DNA from: Lachnospiraceae bacterium
GTDB taxonomy: Bacteria; Bacillota; Clostridia; Lachnospirales; Lachnospiraceae
Assembly: GCA_015058015.1 (NCBI GenBank)
Contig: SVDM01000006.1
Coordinates: 1-64,000, forward strand
DNA: 64,000 nucleotides
Reading direction: 5' to 3'
The notes under the pieces were generated by a model that saw nothing but the letters and a program-made list of their open reading frames with translations, searched no databases and was not told where the DNA came from. Below are positions 26,895-35,931 of the stretch, one piece after another; position 1 is the stretch's first letter, and every line of letters starts with the position of its first letter. Both the position numbers and the translations under genes were made by a program.

Positions 26895-27959
26895 CTATTT
26901 TTCTGTTTCTTCAATGAGTCGCAGTATCTTGTTAACCGCGTCAAGCTGACTTGCACCGGACATATTCTTAATATATCTGTCCTTGTTGGATAAGACATAT
27001 TCTATAGTCTCTAAGAGGTTAAGGTTAGTCAGATTCTCTTCTTCAAGTACAAAGCTAAATCCTTGACTCTCAAAGGATGACGCATTAAGTATCTGGTCTC
27101 CCCTGCTGGCCTTGGCCGAAAGAGGTATTAAGATGTTCGGCTTGTTAAGAGCCAAAAGCTCGCATATGGAGTTGGCTCCCGCTCTTGATATTACTATATC
27201 CGCCATAGCCATAATATCCGGCAGTTCCTCATCAATATACTCAAACTGCTTGTACCCTTCGTATTTGCCTGCGTTCTTATCCAGCTTTCCCTTTCCGCAT
27301 AAGTGAACCACCTGATACCTCTTTAGAAGTTCCGGTAATACTCCTCTTATGGTGTTGTTAATTGCCGCAGCTCCCATGCTTCCGCCAATAACCATTATTA
27401 CAGGCTTATCTTCATTAAAGCCACAGAAGGAAAGGCCCGCCTGTCTGCTGCCCTTAAAGAGTTCTTCTCTTATAGGTGAGCCTGTAAGAACCGCCTTGGC
27501 TGCCGGGAGATATTCTAAGGTCTCAGGGAAGTTACAGCATATCTTGTCTGCGGTCTTAAAGGATACCTTGTTGGCGAGACCGGGAGTAATATCCGATTCG
27601 TGGATAATCACGGGGATATGCTCCTTCTGCGCCGCCTTAACCACCGGCACCGATACAAATCCTCCTTTAGAGAAGATAATATTGGGGCGGAGCTCCCTAA
27701 GAATATTGCGTGCTTCCGCGCCTCCCTTTATTACTCTGAAGGGGTCTGTAAAATTCTTTAAGTCAAAATATCTTCGAAACTTACCGGTCTGTATGGGATA
27801 ATAGGGAATACCCGCTCCCTCAATAAGCTTGCGCTCAATTCCTTCTATGGAACCTATGTAATAAATCTCATAGCCCAATTCTTTTAACTTGGGGATTAGG
27901 GCAAGGTTGGGTGTTACATGACCTGCCGTTCCTCCGCCTGTCAAAACTATACGTTTCAT
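26895..27959 (-). CDS. murG: UDP-GlcNAc:undecaprenyl-PP-MurNAc-pentapeptide GlcNAc transferase
   Basis: A 354-residue peripheral membrane glycosyltransferase that converts lipid I to lipid II. N-terminal GGGTAGHVTPN is the classic donor-side glycine loop; VIGGSMGAAAIN and HESDITPGLAN follow, then SRAGANSICELLALNKPNILIPLS in the C-terminal domain. The open frame extends 21 codons upstream (to 28022), but GGAGG 8 nt before ATG 27959 decides the start. It is the last gene of the unit with the two unknown genes, and stands apart from any dcw cluster. Confidence 0.96.
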   Translation of the reverse strand: MKRIVLTGGGTAGHVTPNLALIPKLKELGYEIYYIGSIEGIERKLIEGAGIPYYPIQTGKFRRYFDLKNFTDPFRVIKGGAEARNILRELRPNIIFSKGGFVSVPVVKAAQKEHIPVIIHESDITPGLANKVSFKTADKICCNFPETLEYLPAAKAVLTGSPIREELFKGSRQAGLSFCGFNEDKPVIMVIGGSMGAAAINNTIRGVLPELLKRYQVVHLCGKGKLDKNAGKYEGYKQFEYIDEELPDIMAMADIVISRAGANSICELLALNKPNILIPLSAKASRGDQILNASSFESQGFSFVLEEENLTNLNLLETIEYVLSNKDRYIKNMSGASQLDAVNKILRLIEETEK

Positions 27960-28009
27960 TAAAGTTGCCTCCAAAACTCGTTGCTCTAATGAAATTATAG
28001 CAGAAGATT

Positions 28010-29152
28010 CTATATTTTGCACATGCTTTCTACTGTTTGCTTTAATATGGATTCGTATCTGTAATAGGTAAGATTTGCGTTGAGCTCGGCGGTTTTTGCT
28101 GCTGCCTTCTGCTCGAATTCCTCATCCTTTTTCATAAGATCGAAATACACCACGTAAGTAGACTCCGTCATAAGGATATCCTCTATTGTCTTATCCGAGA
28201 GACACTCTGCTACGATTTCTTTGTAGGCATCTAAGTTTCTCGGGTCTAAGATACGCTTTATTCTGTTTAAGGCATCTAATCCTCTGGGGTTAAGAAGCCA
28301 CAGTTTAGTGAATTCATCACTTATCATGTCCTCAAAAGTCCAGTCGAACTGTTCTTTAATCATTTTTATAAAGGCACGAATATTGCTGCGACAGGCAATC
28401 ATTGAGCTAAGGCCCTCCTGGGCGCTTGTATCCGATGCCCATTCTCTAAGCTTGTATTTACCCTTGGCATAGAAAAGTATGTTAGAGCCTAAAAGAGCTG
28501 CTAAAAAAATCCTTGTTACACCCTTTTGAACTCCTGCGGGAATACGCTGTTTTGCCAGTTCCAGTTCATAGATAAGTTCCTCTTCGCCATTTGCCTTCTT
28601 ATAAATCTCCACGAATTGACTGATGGGATAGGTAACTGCCTCATATAAGGGATCCATGGCCTCTAGAATAGTCTCGTAGATATCTAAGGAATCCTCTGAA
28701 ACTATCTTCCACAGAAGGCGTTCCTTCTCCATAATAAGCTGGGCTTCCACCATATCGCTTGTACGATTTGCCACGTCAAAAAGCTTCTCATAGGCAGCCT
28801 CACCACGTTTTCTGTAACCCGCTTTCTTTACTTCATCGTAAGCCGGACGGTATTGCTCTAAAAAGTCTTTAACGGAGATGACGTCTGCCTCTGTCTCGGC
28901 ACTGTTTTGCTTACTCGCTCCTCCCATGGCTTCCATAGCAGCTTTTCCCATAAGATTTGCAGACTCCACCTGCATCTCGCTTCCGTAGAAGGATTGCATA
29001 AATGCCGCGAAATCCGTCTGCTTATCGCAATAATCGTAGAATCTCTTCTTAAAATCTTCTATCTGAGCGGAAAGCTCTGGACTTAAGTTTGGATATGCAT
29101 CAAAGGCGGATACGGTAGGGGTATAAAGAGAGTTTAATATCATATCATTCAT
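28010..29152 (-). CDS. Unknown protein, gene 2 of an overlapping pair
   Basis: I do not recognise this 380-residue protein. It is predicted to be largely helical, acidic, and without a signal peptide; one moderately hydrophobic stretch occurs near 210-230 (IFLAALLGSNILFYA). No catalytic motif is obvious. Its start overlaps the end of the preceding gene by 4 nt (ATGA), which points to translational coupling and a shared role. murG lies 50 nt downstream on the same strand. Confidence 0.65.
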   Translation of the reverse strand: MNDMILNSLYTPTVSAFDAYPNLSPELSAQIEDFKKRFYDYCDKQTDFAAFMQSFYGSEMQVESANLMGKAAMEAMGGASKQNSAETEADVISVKDFLEQYRPAYDEVKKAGYRKRGEAAYEKLFDVANRTSDMVEAQLIMEKERLLWKIVSEDSLDIYETILEAMDPLYEAVTYPISQFVEIYKKANGEEELIYELELAKQRIPAGVQKGVTRIFLAALLGSNILFYAKGKYKLREWASDTSAQEGLSSMIACRSNIRAFIKMIKEQFDWTFEDMISDEFTKLWLLNPRGLDALNRIKRILDPRNLDAYKEIVAECLSDKTIEDILMTESTYVVYFDLMKKDEEFEQKAAAKTAELNANLTYYRYESILKQTVESMCKI

Positions 29153-29949
29153 GGCATTTCCTCCTCTCGCAAGTCAAATTCATATTTTCCCGTCTTATCC
29201 TTGGGAGGAATTGCTATGCATGCAGAGTAACGCACTCTTGCCATCTCCCCTTTTCCAACCTCCATAACCTGCGCTTTCTTGGCTGAAAGAACAGACCAAA
29301 GTCTGTTAAACTCCTCCTTAAACTCTGCTTCTTCCGCCGATCTGTCAGGGGCAACATTAACCAGTTTGGGGGCTTCCTCCACAAATTTTTTAAAGCCCAT
29401 ATCATTGGCGGGAACCAGATTTCTGAAAGCTTCCTTTGCCGCCAGATTGCCGAAGGGTTCTCCGTAATTATTCATATCAGTAAAGGCCTTTATCAGGTTA
29501 TCCTGATGTCGTTTTATCTCGCTCTTGTCAAAACCGCAGCACAAAAGCTCTATATATGCGGTATATGCTTTGTTGAAGGCGTCAATCAGGTTATTAATCT
29601 TAAGCTCCACCCCGGCCACCTTCTTCTCATAACCCATCTCATAGGCCTTCATCCAGTCCTGTTCAATCTCTTTGTACTTCTCGTCGTAGATTTGTTCCAA
29701 TTCCGGCAGTTTGTTTGCCCTTGCAGCATCTCTGTAAGCCGCCATTTTATCAAGCATAAGAGCCTGGGCGGGAGCCGTATAATACTTGGAATTCTTAATA
29801 CGCTTCATGCTCTCGTCTACCGTTGCACAATCTGCAATTAAATCTCTCGTCTCTGCATAAACCCTGGCCTGATTGGGTGTTCTGCCTGTAGCGGCAAAGC
29901 GTTTTGCCATTAGGTCGTAGAGCTCTACGCATGCATTTATAGTTGCCAT
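29149..29949 (-). CDS. Unknown protein, gene 1 of an overlapping pair
   Basis: I do not recognise this 266-residue protein. It is soluble, charged and helix-rich, with no signal or membrane segment; several segments (about 15-110) have alternating charge suggestive of helical hairpins. The frame runs upstream to 29964, but GGAGGAGG precedes ATG 29949 (MATINACVEL), which is the better start. It overlaps gene 2 by 4 nt. A -10-like TATAAT lies near 30000 on the minus strand without a good -35. Confidence 0.65.
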   Translation of the reverse strand: MATINACVELYDLMAKRFAATGRTPNQARVYAETRDLIADCATVDESMKRIKNSKYYTAPAQALMLDKMAAYRDAARANKLPELEQIYDEKYKEIEQDWMKAYEMGYEKKVAGVELKINNLIDAFNKAYTAYIELLCCGFDKSEIKRHQDNLIKAFTDMNNYGEPFGNLAAKEAFRNLVPANDMGFKKFVEEAPKLVNVAPDRSAEEAEFKEEFNRLWSVLSAKKAQVMEVGKGEMARVRYSACIAIPPKDKTGKYEFDLREEEMP

Positions 29950-30041
29950 ATATGCCTCCTCCATAAAAGTGTAATAACTGTCTTAGGAATAATTATAGAT
30001 TATTTTTTTGCAGGATTGTGACATCCGAATGGAGTATTTTG

Positions 30042-30071
30042 TTGTTCACACTCCCCTCAATGTGTTAAAAT
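30042..30071 (+). promoter_or_regulatory. Possible sigma-A promoter of fba
   Basis: TTGTTC (30042-30047), 18-nt spacer, TAAAAT (30066-30071), about 58 nt before the start codon. Confidence 0.45.
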
Positions 30072-30128
30072 GGACATGGTGGCGAGCATGTCACAAACAA
30101 ATATATATAGCAGAAAGGAAAGGGTATT

Positions 30129-31076
30129 ATGTCACTTGTAACAACGACTAAGATGTTTAAGAAAGCCTACGAAGGCGGGTATGCAATAGGTGCCTTCAAT
30201 GTTAACAACATGGAAATCATCCAGGGTATAACTGAAGCAGCCGGAGAACTTAATGCTCCCCTTATTCTTCAGGTATCAGCAGGTGCAAGGAAATATGCCA
30301 ACCATCATTACCTTGTTAAGCTTGTGGAAGCAGCTTTGGAAGTAAACGACCTTCCCATCGCCCTTCACTTAGACCACGGTGCAGACTTCGACATCTGCAA
30401 GTCCTGTATCGACGGCGGATTCACCTCCGTAATGATTGACGGTTCCAAGTATCCTTTTGAGGAGAATATAGAGCTTACCAAGAGAGTAGTAGAGTACGCT
30501 CATGACAAGGGAGTAGTTGTAGAAGCAGAGCTTGGTAAATTAGCAGGTATCGAAGATGACGTAAAGGTTAGCGAAGAAGACTCTTCCTATACACAGCCTG
30601 ATGAGGTTGAAGAGTTTGTATCAAGAACCGGTGTTGACTCCCTTGCTATTGCAATCGGAACCAGCCACGGTGCTTATAAGTTTAAACCGGGTACAAAGCC
30701 CCAGCTTCGTTTTGATATACTTCATGAGATTGAAAAGAGAATTCCTAACTTCCCCATCGTTCTACACGGTGCATCGTCAGTTCCTCAGGAATTCGTTAAG
30801 ATTATTAACTCTAACGGCGGTGCCTTAAAGGACGCCATCGGTGTTCCGGAAGACCAGCTTCGTGAAGCTGCTCGTTCCGCAGTATGTAAGATTAACATCG
30901 ATTCAGACCTTCGTCTGGGCATGACTGCAGGTATCAGAGAAGTTATGGCAGGTGATCCTTCCATCTTTGACCCAAGAGATTATCTTAAAGTGGGACGTGC
31001 CAACGTAAAAACCGTTGTTGCCCACAAGATTCAGGATGTGCTGGGATGTGCAGGCAAGGCTGACGAGTGCAGATAG
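30129..31076 (+). CDS. fba: Class II fructose-1,6-bisphosphate aldolase
   Basis: A 315-residue zinc aldolase that splits fructose-1,6-bisphosphate into two triose phosphates. Zinc-site and catalytic motifs: LHLDHGADF (about residue 80), VVEAELGKLAG (about 135), SHGAYK (about 180) and VLHGASSVP (about 210). The family signature and length fit the KbaY/FbaA class II type; specificity for tagatose-bisphosphate cannot be excluded. GAAAGG is followed by the ATG. It is monocistronic. Confidence 0.93.
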   Translation: MSLVTTTKMFKKAYEGGYAIGAFNVNNMEIIQGITEAAGELNAPLILQVSAGARKYANHHYLVKLVEAALEVNDLPIALHLDHGADFDICKSCIDGGFTSVMIDGSKYPFEENIELTKRVVEYAHDKGVVVEAELGKLAGIEDDVKVSEEDSSYTQPDEVEEFVSRTGVDSLAIAIGTSHGAYKFKPGTKPQLRFDILHEIEKRIPNFPIVLHGASSVPQEFVKIINSNGGALKDAIGVPEDQLREAARSAVCKINIDSDLRLGMTAGIREVMAGDPSIFDPRDYLKVGRANVKTVVAHKIQDVLGCAGKADECR

Positions 31077-31086
31077 TATGCATTAA

Positions 31087-31113
31087 GTTAGAAACGTGCG
31101 CCGCTAGGCGCAC
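31087..31113. repeat. GTTAGA-plus-hairpin short repeat, copy 2
   Basis: GTTAGA (31087-31092) then AAC and a perfect 7-bp hairpin GTGCGCC / GGCGCAC (31096-31102 with 31107-31113), loop GCTA. Same design as 45-67, with different stem bases. Confidence 0.35.
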
Positions 31114-31121
31114 ATAACATA

Positions 31122-31154
31122 AACCCCTCCTTACCATTTCGGTAAGGAGGGGTT
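31122..31154. terminator. Bidirectional intrinsic terminator
   Basis: Perfect 14-bp stem (31122-31135 with 31141-31154), 5-nt loop, between fba and the convergent racemase. Confidence 0.85.
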
Positions 31155-31159
31155 ATCTT

Positions 31160-31849
31160 TTATTCCAAGGCATATTTTGCCGCGCTTTCAGCATGAATAA
31201 TAGTTGTATCAAATATGGGAAGGGAAGAATCCTTTGCTCCTATAAGACTTCCGATTTCCGTGCATCCAAGTATTACTCCTTCTGCCCCTCTATCCTTTAG
31301 CTTATCTATAATCTTGGAGTATGCATTCCTTGATTCGTCTTTTATGATTCCCCGGCATAGTTCTTTAAATATTATATCGTTTACGGTATTGATATCTTCT
31401 CCCTCAGGAATCAATACCTCGAAGCCTAAATTATTTAATCTGCTTCTGTAGAAATCCCCTGTCATGGTATACTTGGTTCCAAGAAGGGCAACCTTCTTAA
31501 TCTCTGCTTCCTTAAGGGCCTTCCCCGTTGCATCCGCAATATGAATTACGGGTACGGATACTTTTTCGCTAATATTCGGATACAGTTTATGCATGGTGTT
31601 GGTGCAGATAAGGATAACCTCTGCTCCTGCTGCCTCAAGCTTTTCGGCTACATCTGACAGTATTACCTCAATTCTATCCCATTCTCCCTTTGTCATATAA
31701 TCCTCAAGCTCTGAAAACTCTACGCTGTAGAGAATAATTCTGGCATTGTGAAGTCCTCCAAGCGCCCTTCCCATATATTCATTAATTATCTTGTAGTAAG
31801 GAATGGTGCTCTCCCAACTCATACCACCGATTAATCCTATAGTTTTCAT
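31160..31849 (-). CDS. Aspartate/glutamate racemase family protein
   Basis: A 229-residue cytoplasmic protein. GGMSWESTIPYY at the start and the two catalytic Cys in ICTNTMHK (about residue 83) and LGCTEI (about 193) are as expected for the aspartate racemase branch. The substrate (Asp, Glu or another) is not certain. The frame opens at TTG 31855, but ATG 31849 with GGGG at a suitable distance is preferred. Confidence 0.9.
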   Translation of the reverse strand: MKTIGLIGGMSWESTIPYYKIINEYMGRALGGLHNARIILYSVEFSELEDYMTKGEWDRIEVILSDVAEKLEAAGAEVILICTNTMHKLYPNISEKVSVPVIHIADATGKALKEAEIKKVALLGTKYTMTGDFYRSRLNNLGFEVLIPEGEDINTVNDIIFKELCRGIIKDESRNAYSKIIDKLKDRGAEGVILGCTEIGSLIGAKDSSLPIFDTTIIHAESAAKYALE

Positions 31850-31976
31850 ATCCAATCAACCCCTTTTCTTTTTCAAAATTATCTCCGTAAATAGCAATCA
31901 TGTCAATTCGGAATACTTTATACGCGGCGATAAAGACTACTTATCGCCAAGGGATATGATAGAATTTGCATAAAAA

Positions 31977-32003
31977 GAGCAGGCCACCAAGATAAGCCTG
32001 CTC
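31977..32003 (-). terminator. Intrinsic terminator, minus strand
   Basis: GAGCAGGC (31977-31984) pairs with GCCTGCTC (31996-32003), 11-nt loop; on the minus strand it runs into TTTTTATG. The gene it would end is not the racemase, which starts to its left, so a minus-strand transcript from the right is implied (see 32027-32152). Confidence 0.7.
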
Positions 32004-32026
32004 CTTATTTTAAAAAACACCTTCTA

Positions 32027-32152
32027 TTATTCAGATCCGTAAAATATAACATAAATGCAAAACTGCAACAAAAGCAGCCCTGCAATAAGAACTATCCACA
32101 ACAAGTTACAATCTCCTATATTAATTTCAGCCGCCGAAGCCTTATGTTTCAC
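32027..32152 (-). CDS. Possible 41-residue single-span membrane peptide
   Basis: On the minus strand a GTG opens an ORF of 41 codons plus stop. The middle reads as one hydrophobic helix (about residues 16-37, NLLWIVLIAGLLLLQFCIY) and the stop is 23 nt before a good terminator on the same strand. No clear ribosome site precedes the GTG, so the start is tentative. The terminator's orientation is the main support. The overlapping plus-strand frame (32055-32411) looks like an artefact. Confidence 0.4.
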   Translation of the reverse strand: MKHKASAAEINIGDCNLLWIVLIAGLLLLQFCIYVIFYGSE

Positions 32153-32383
32153 ATTTGAATTGGGTTTTGGCAGTGGACTATTTTTCCTATTAGGTGAGAC
32201 AAATTCAGCGACGGCTGTATTAATACTTTTTTATATCGGGGTTATTTTAATAAAAAATTTTTTTCGGCACAATATTTCTGTGCCAAACGGAAAAAAACTG
32301 GGACAAAAGGACGGTTTATTCTTTACGACATCTTTAAAATATAGTATTCTAATGTATGATTTTAAGGCTTTTGGAGTAGGACA

Positions 32384-33163
32384 GTGGACAGTAATCGTAC
32401 ATTTAATATAGCAATTGTAGATGATGACAAAAGTGAGATAGACTTACTTTCATCAATTATAAATGAATACGCCAGCCTGGCCGGAATTGACCTGGTTCTT
32501 CATCCTTTCGGCAGCGGCGAAGAGTTTCTTTCGGTATATCGTCCTTACAGATATACCGCTATCTTTATGGACATTTATATGGATGGTATGGACGGAATCG
32601 ATTGCGCAAGAGAGGTTCTTGCAAAAGACCGGGGCGCCATAGTTATCTTCCTTACTTCAAGCGACGGACGTATGCCGGATGCCTTCTCCATTCATGCCTA
32701 TGACTATATACCCAAACCCGCCGCCAAAGGGAGGGTCTTTAAGGTTTTGGATGATGTCATGATGCGTCAGACCGCCATAAGTTCTGCCCCCGCTTTGACA
32801 TTTTCCTGTGATAAGAAAGATATTACTCTTCCCTTTCCTGAGATTGTCTGCGTCAGAACAGGTAAGCACAATTACCTGGAAATAACTGATTCCAAAGGGG
32901 ATACCTATCTTACAAGAGCAACCTTCTCGGAGGTAGCCGACTCTCTTTCCAAAGACAGCAGGTTTTTGCTTGTTCTTCGGGGGGTACTGGTTAATATGGA
33001 CTATATTAAGGAAATGGCCGGGGAAATATGCCACCTTACAAGCGGCATGACTCTTCCCATAAGCGTTAAGAATGCCAAGAATCTTGCCTCCACGTGGCAC
33101 AATTATGTTCTTGACGGCATTCGTGCCGAAAGAAAGATAAGGAGAACAAGAAATGAATCTTAA
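32384..33163 (+). CDS. LytTR-family response regulator
   Basis: A 259-residue regulator: receiver (about 1-125) with phospho-Asp in IFMDIYMD (about residue 59), then a LytTR DNA-binding domain (about 145-250). It starts at GTG; GGAGTAGGA precedes it at the right distance. It overlaps the next gene by 11 nt, so the two form a cognate pair. Domain class resembles AgrA-like regulators of peptide-quorum or metabolic switching; no agrBD-like genes are near. Confidence 0.92.
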   Translation: MDSNRTFNIAIVDDDKSEIDLLSSIINEYASLAGIDLVLHPFGSGEEFLSVYRPYRYTAIFMDIYMDGMDGIDCAREVLAKDRGAIVIFLTSSDGRMPDAFSIHAYDYIPKPAAKGRVFKVLDDVMMRQTAISSAPALTFSCDKKDITLPFPEIVCVRTGKHNYLEITDSKGDTYLTRATFSEVADSLSKDSRFLLVLRGVLVNMDYIKEMAGEICHLTSGMTLPISVKNAKNLASTWHNYVLDGIRAERKIRRTRNES

Positions 33164-34475
33164 TGGCGTATTGATATCGGTTCTTTCATGGTTTGCCATA
33201 CTGCCGGCAGCCATACTTTGTATTGCTCCCATGCGTAATAAGCTTAAGAAAGGACTGAAAGTCACCCTTGTACGGCTGCTTTCTCTTCTTTTGGTATTAA
33301 TTCCCGTGGCAGTAATACTGGAGTCTACTATTCTACCCGGATATAATTCCTTGCTGCCTTTGGTGGCTCTTATTACTTTTGTTGTATATCACAAAAGTCT
33401 GACTGTGCCCTTATGCAAAAGCTTATCCGTTTACTTAGTGGTCTTTACTTATATGAGTTTTATGTCCAATTTTGCCAACGGATTCGATGCTACTATACAT
33501 CCCAATTCTTTTCTTGATAATTTTTCCCTGGAAGGAGCTATATTCCAGGCAATAGTCACCACACTGTTTTCTATTGCGGCCTACTATCCCCTTCGCCGAT
33601 TCGGAGGCTTTCTGGTGGACCGGTTTGATATAGACAGAATCTGGTATCTGACCCTTCCGGTTATGAGCATATTCCTTGCCTATAATCTGATTATCGCGCC
33701 AAAAAAATACGAAACCATCCACGTAAACGATGCTTTCTTATTCTACTGGTTGTCCCTGATTTTACTTCTGGTACTTCTAACTTTATATTGCATTGCATTC
33801 TACTTCATCATCCTTGATATGATGAGCGCATCGGAGGCCAGGGAGCGCAATCGCATCCTTGAGATGCAGGAAAGCGCCTATCTTTCACAGCAGCGTTACC
33901 TGAATGAATCCGCCAAGGTACGCCATGACTTTAAGCATGTAATAGGTACTTTAAACACCCTGATTGTGGGAGAAGACTATGAGTCTGCCAAAGAATACAT
34001 AAAAAATTATCTGGCATCTTTGCCGGCCAATGAAACCATCATGTTTTGCCATAATTCTCCCGTCAATGCCCTATTAAACTATTACTACCATATGGCCAAA
34101 GACGCTGACATAGACACGGCATGGGAGATATCCCTTCCCGAGGATACGGGAATATCGGATCTTGATTTGTGTAATATCCTAGGTAATATCATTGAGAATG
34201 CCATCTTAGCCTGCAAGACTATTCCCACCGAAGAGCGTTTTATCGATCTGACCCTTCGCTTCGAGGAAGAAGGAACCATCTATATAGTTACAACCAATTC
34301 ATTTGACGGAAAAGTTCTTATGGATAAGGGTGAATACCGATCCACCAAGGCACAGGGAGCAGGTATCGGTCTTCGCTCCATAAAAGAGACCGCGGCAAAA
34401 TACGGCGGATCCGTGAGATTTAGCCATACCGAAGATGAATTCAATACAGACGTTATTCTCCCCAAAAGCATTTGA
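33153..34475 (+). CDS. Sensor histidine kinase with GHKL ATPase domain
   Basis: A 440-residue membrane kinase. Six or so hydrophobic helices fill about 1-220, followed by the SPOB-like/AgrC-type dimerisation helix with RHDFKHVIGTL (His) and a GHKL ATPase ending in GAGIGLRSIKETAAKYGG. NIIENAIL is the N-box. Topology is like AgrC/CitA-class receptors. It partners the LytTR regulator with an 11-nt overlap. The signal is unknown. Confidence 0.92.
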   Translation: MNLNGVLISVLSWFAILPAAILCIAPMRNKLKKGLKVTLVRLLSLLLVLIPVAVILESTILPGYNSLLPLVALITFVVYHKSLTVPLCKSLSVYLVVFTYMSFMSNFANGFDATIHPNSFLDNFSLEGAIFQAIVTTLFSIAAYYPLRRFGGFLVDRFDIDRIWYLTLPVMSIFLAYNLIIAPKKYETIHVNDAFLFYWLSLILLLVLLTLYCIAFYFIILDMMSASEARERNRILEMQESAYLSQQRYLNESAKVRHDFKHVIGTLNTLIVGEDYESAKEYIKNYLASLPANETIMFCHNSPVNALLNYYYHMAKDADIDTAWEISLPEDTGISDLDLCNILGNIIENAILACKTIPTEERFIDLTLRFEEEGTIYIVTTNSFDGKVLMDKGEYRSTKAQGAGIGLRSIKETAAKYGGSVRFSHTEDEFNTDVILPKSI

Positions 34476-34501
34476 TTTTCAAATTATTTTTTAAAAATGG
34501 G

Positions 34502-34530
34502 TTGACACGGAAAAAATCCTGTGCTTTAAT
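34502..34530 (+). promoter_or_regulatory. Sigma-A promoter of the trpXYZ T-box transcript
   Basis: TTGACA (34502-34507), 17-nt spacer, TTTAAT (34525-34530), just before the T-box leader. Confidence 0.8.
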
Positions 34531-34540
34531 GAGTTAAACC

Positions 34541-34800
34541 GTTGATGAAGAGTAAGTAGATTCTATCAATCGTCTCACAGAGAGTCGCAGGTGGTGTGAT
34601 TGCGGCAGATGACATAGTTTTGAATGGGCTTCTGAGGGCGAACAGAAACGGGTAACCGGAGTATGTGAGACGGAGCAGACACTTCGTTATCAAAGTCAGC
34701 ATATGGTTGTATGCATGAGAGGGCGCATAAGCGTCAAGCCGGGTGGCACCGCAGGAAGATTATTCATCCTGTCCCAGCAAATTGTTGGGACAGGATTTTT
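34541..34800 (+). promoter_or_regulatory. T-box riboswitch, tryptophan (UGG) specifier
   Basis: The leader has the T-box hallmarks in order: a stem I with AGAGTAAGTAG on its 5' side; a specifier loop in GAATGGGCTTC with codon UGG at 34625-34627; the T-box sequence GGGTGGCACCGC (34741-34752); then a competing terminator ATCCTGTCCCA/TGGGACAGGAT (34766-34776 with 34786-34796) and a T-run. Uncharged tRNA-Trp should pair with UGG and with the T-box, favouring antitermination. This fits the tryptophan-transporter-type genes downstream. Confidence 0.9.
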
Positions 34801-34850
34801 TATTTGTCCTCCCAACCAACCATGTAAACATATTTTAGGAGGAAAAAAAC

Positions 34851-35903
34851 ATGAAAAAGAAACTTTTAGCATTATTACTTGCAGCAGCAACAGTGCTCTC
34901 ATTCGGAGCATGCGGTAACTCAGGAAGTGGAGCATCATCCGCAGCTTCAGGTGCTTCTTCAAAGAAGACCTTCAAAATCGGTATCTGTAACTATGTAGAC
35001 GATGCATCACTTAATCAGATCTGTGAGAACATCCAGACTCAATTGAAGAAAATCGGTGATGAGAAGGGTGTTACATTTGATGTTAAACTTGAGAACTGTA
35101 ACGCAGACGCCAACGTACTTGCTCAGATCGTATCCAACTTCAAGGCTGATAAGGTAGACCTTATGATTGGTGTTGCTACTCCTGTTGCCATGGAGATGCA
35201 GTCAGCAACTGAAGAAACCGACATCCCCGTAGTATTTGCAGCAGTATCAGATCCTATTTCAACCAAGCTTGTTGCTTCCATGGAAAAGCCGGGTAAGAAT
35301 GTTACAGGAACATCTGATGCTCTTGATACCGCCAATATCTTTAAGCTTATGACAACTGTTAATAAAGATGTGAAGAAGGTAGGTCTTCTCTATGATGCAG
35401 GACAGGATGCATCCACACAGGCAATCAAAGATGCCAAGAAATATCTTGATGACAACAAGATTGCTTACGTTGAGAAGACAGGAACCAATGCAGACGAAGT
35501 AAAACTTGCAGCGCAGGCTTTGGTAAGCGAGAAGGTTGACGCAGTATTCACACCAACCGACAACACCATCATGGCTGCAGAGCTTTCCATCTATGAGATA
35601 TTTAAAGATGCTAAGATTCCTCACTACACCGGAGCAGACTCATTCGCACTTAACGGAGCTTTCCTCGGATACGGTGTTGACTATGCTAACCTTGGTGTTG
35701 AAACAGCCAACATGGTTGGAGACATCCTTATCAATGGCAAGAAACCTGCTGACTTTGCAGTTAAAACCTTCGATAACGGAACAGCTACAATCAACACTGA
35801 GATTTGCCAGGCATTAGGCCTTGATTTCGCTAAACTTTCCGAGCAGTTAAAGCCTTTATGCACAAAGGTTCAGGAAATCAAGACAGCTAAGAGCTTTAGC
35901 TAA
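34851..35903 (+). CDS. trpX: ABC transporter substrate-binding lipoprotein, TrpX-type
   Basis: A 350-residue lipoprotein. The signal peptide ends with the lipobox LSFGAC near residue 23, then a Ser/Ala-rich linker and an ABC_sub_bind-type fold (about 40-340) with LIGVATPVAME and ADSFALNGAFLGYGVDYANLG. This is the TrpX class of periplasmic-type binding proteins. The UGG T-box supports tryptophan as cargo; without that the ligand would be unclear. AGGAGG precedes the ATG. Confidence 0.85.
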   Translation: MKKKLLALLLAAATVLSFGACGNSGSGASSAASGASSKKTFKIGICNYVDDASLNQICENIQTQLKKIGDEKGVTFDVKLENCNADANVLAQIVSNFKADKVDLMIGVATPVAMEMQSATEETDIPVVFAAVSDPISTKLVASMEKPGKNVTGTSDALDTANIFKLMTTVNKDVKKVGLLYDAGQDASTQAIKDAKKYLDDNKIAYVEKTGTNADEVKLAAQALVSEKVDAVFTPTDNTIMAAELSIYEIFKDAKIPHYTGADSFALNGAFLGYGVDYANLGVETANMVGDILINGKKPADFAVKTFDNGTATINTEICQALGLDFAKLSEQLKPLCTKVQEIKTAKSFS

Positions 35904-35931
35904 TTACACATATTTAGGACGGTAGATTTAA

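Noticed and set aside
32258-32297. Hairpin GGCACA...TGTGCC between T- and A-runs as a terminator
   Set aside because: The U-tract does not directly follow the stem on either strand and no nearby gene ends there.
32055-32411. 118-codon plus-strand frame overlapping the LytTR regulator start
   Set aside because: No ribosome site at its ATG, it overlaps the regulator by 28 nt in another frame, and a minus-strand terminator and small ORF better explain the same DNA.
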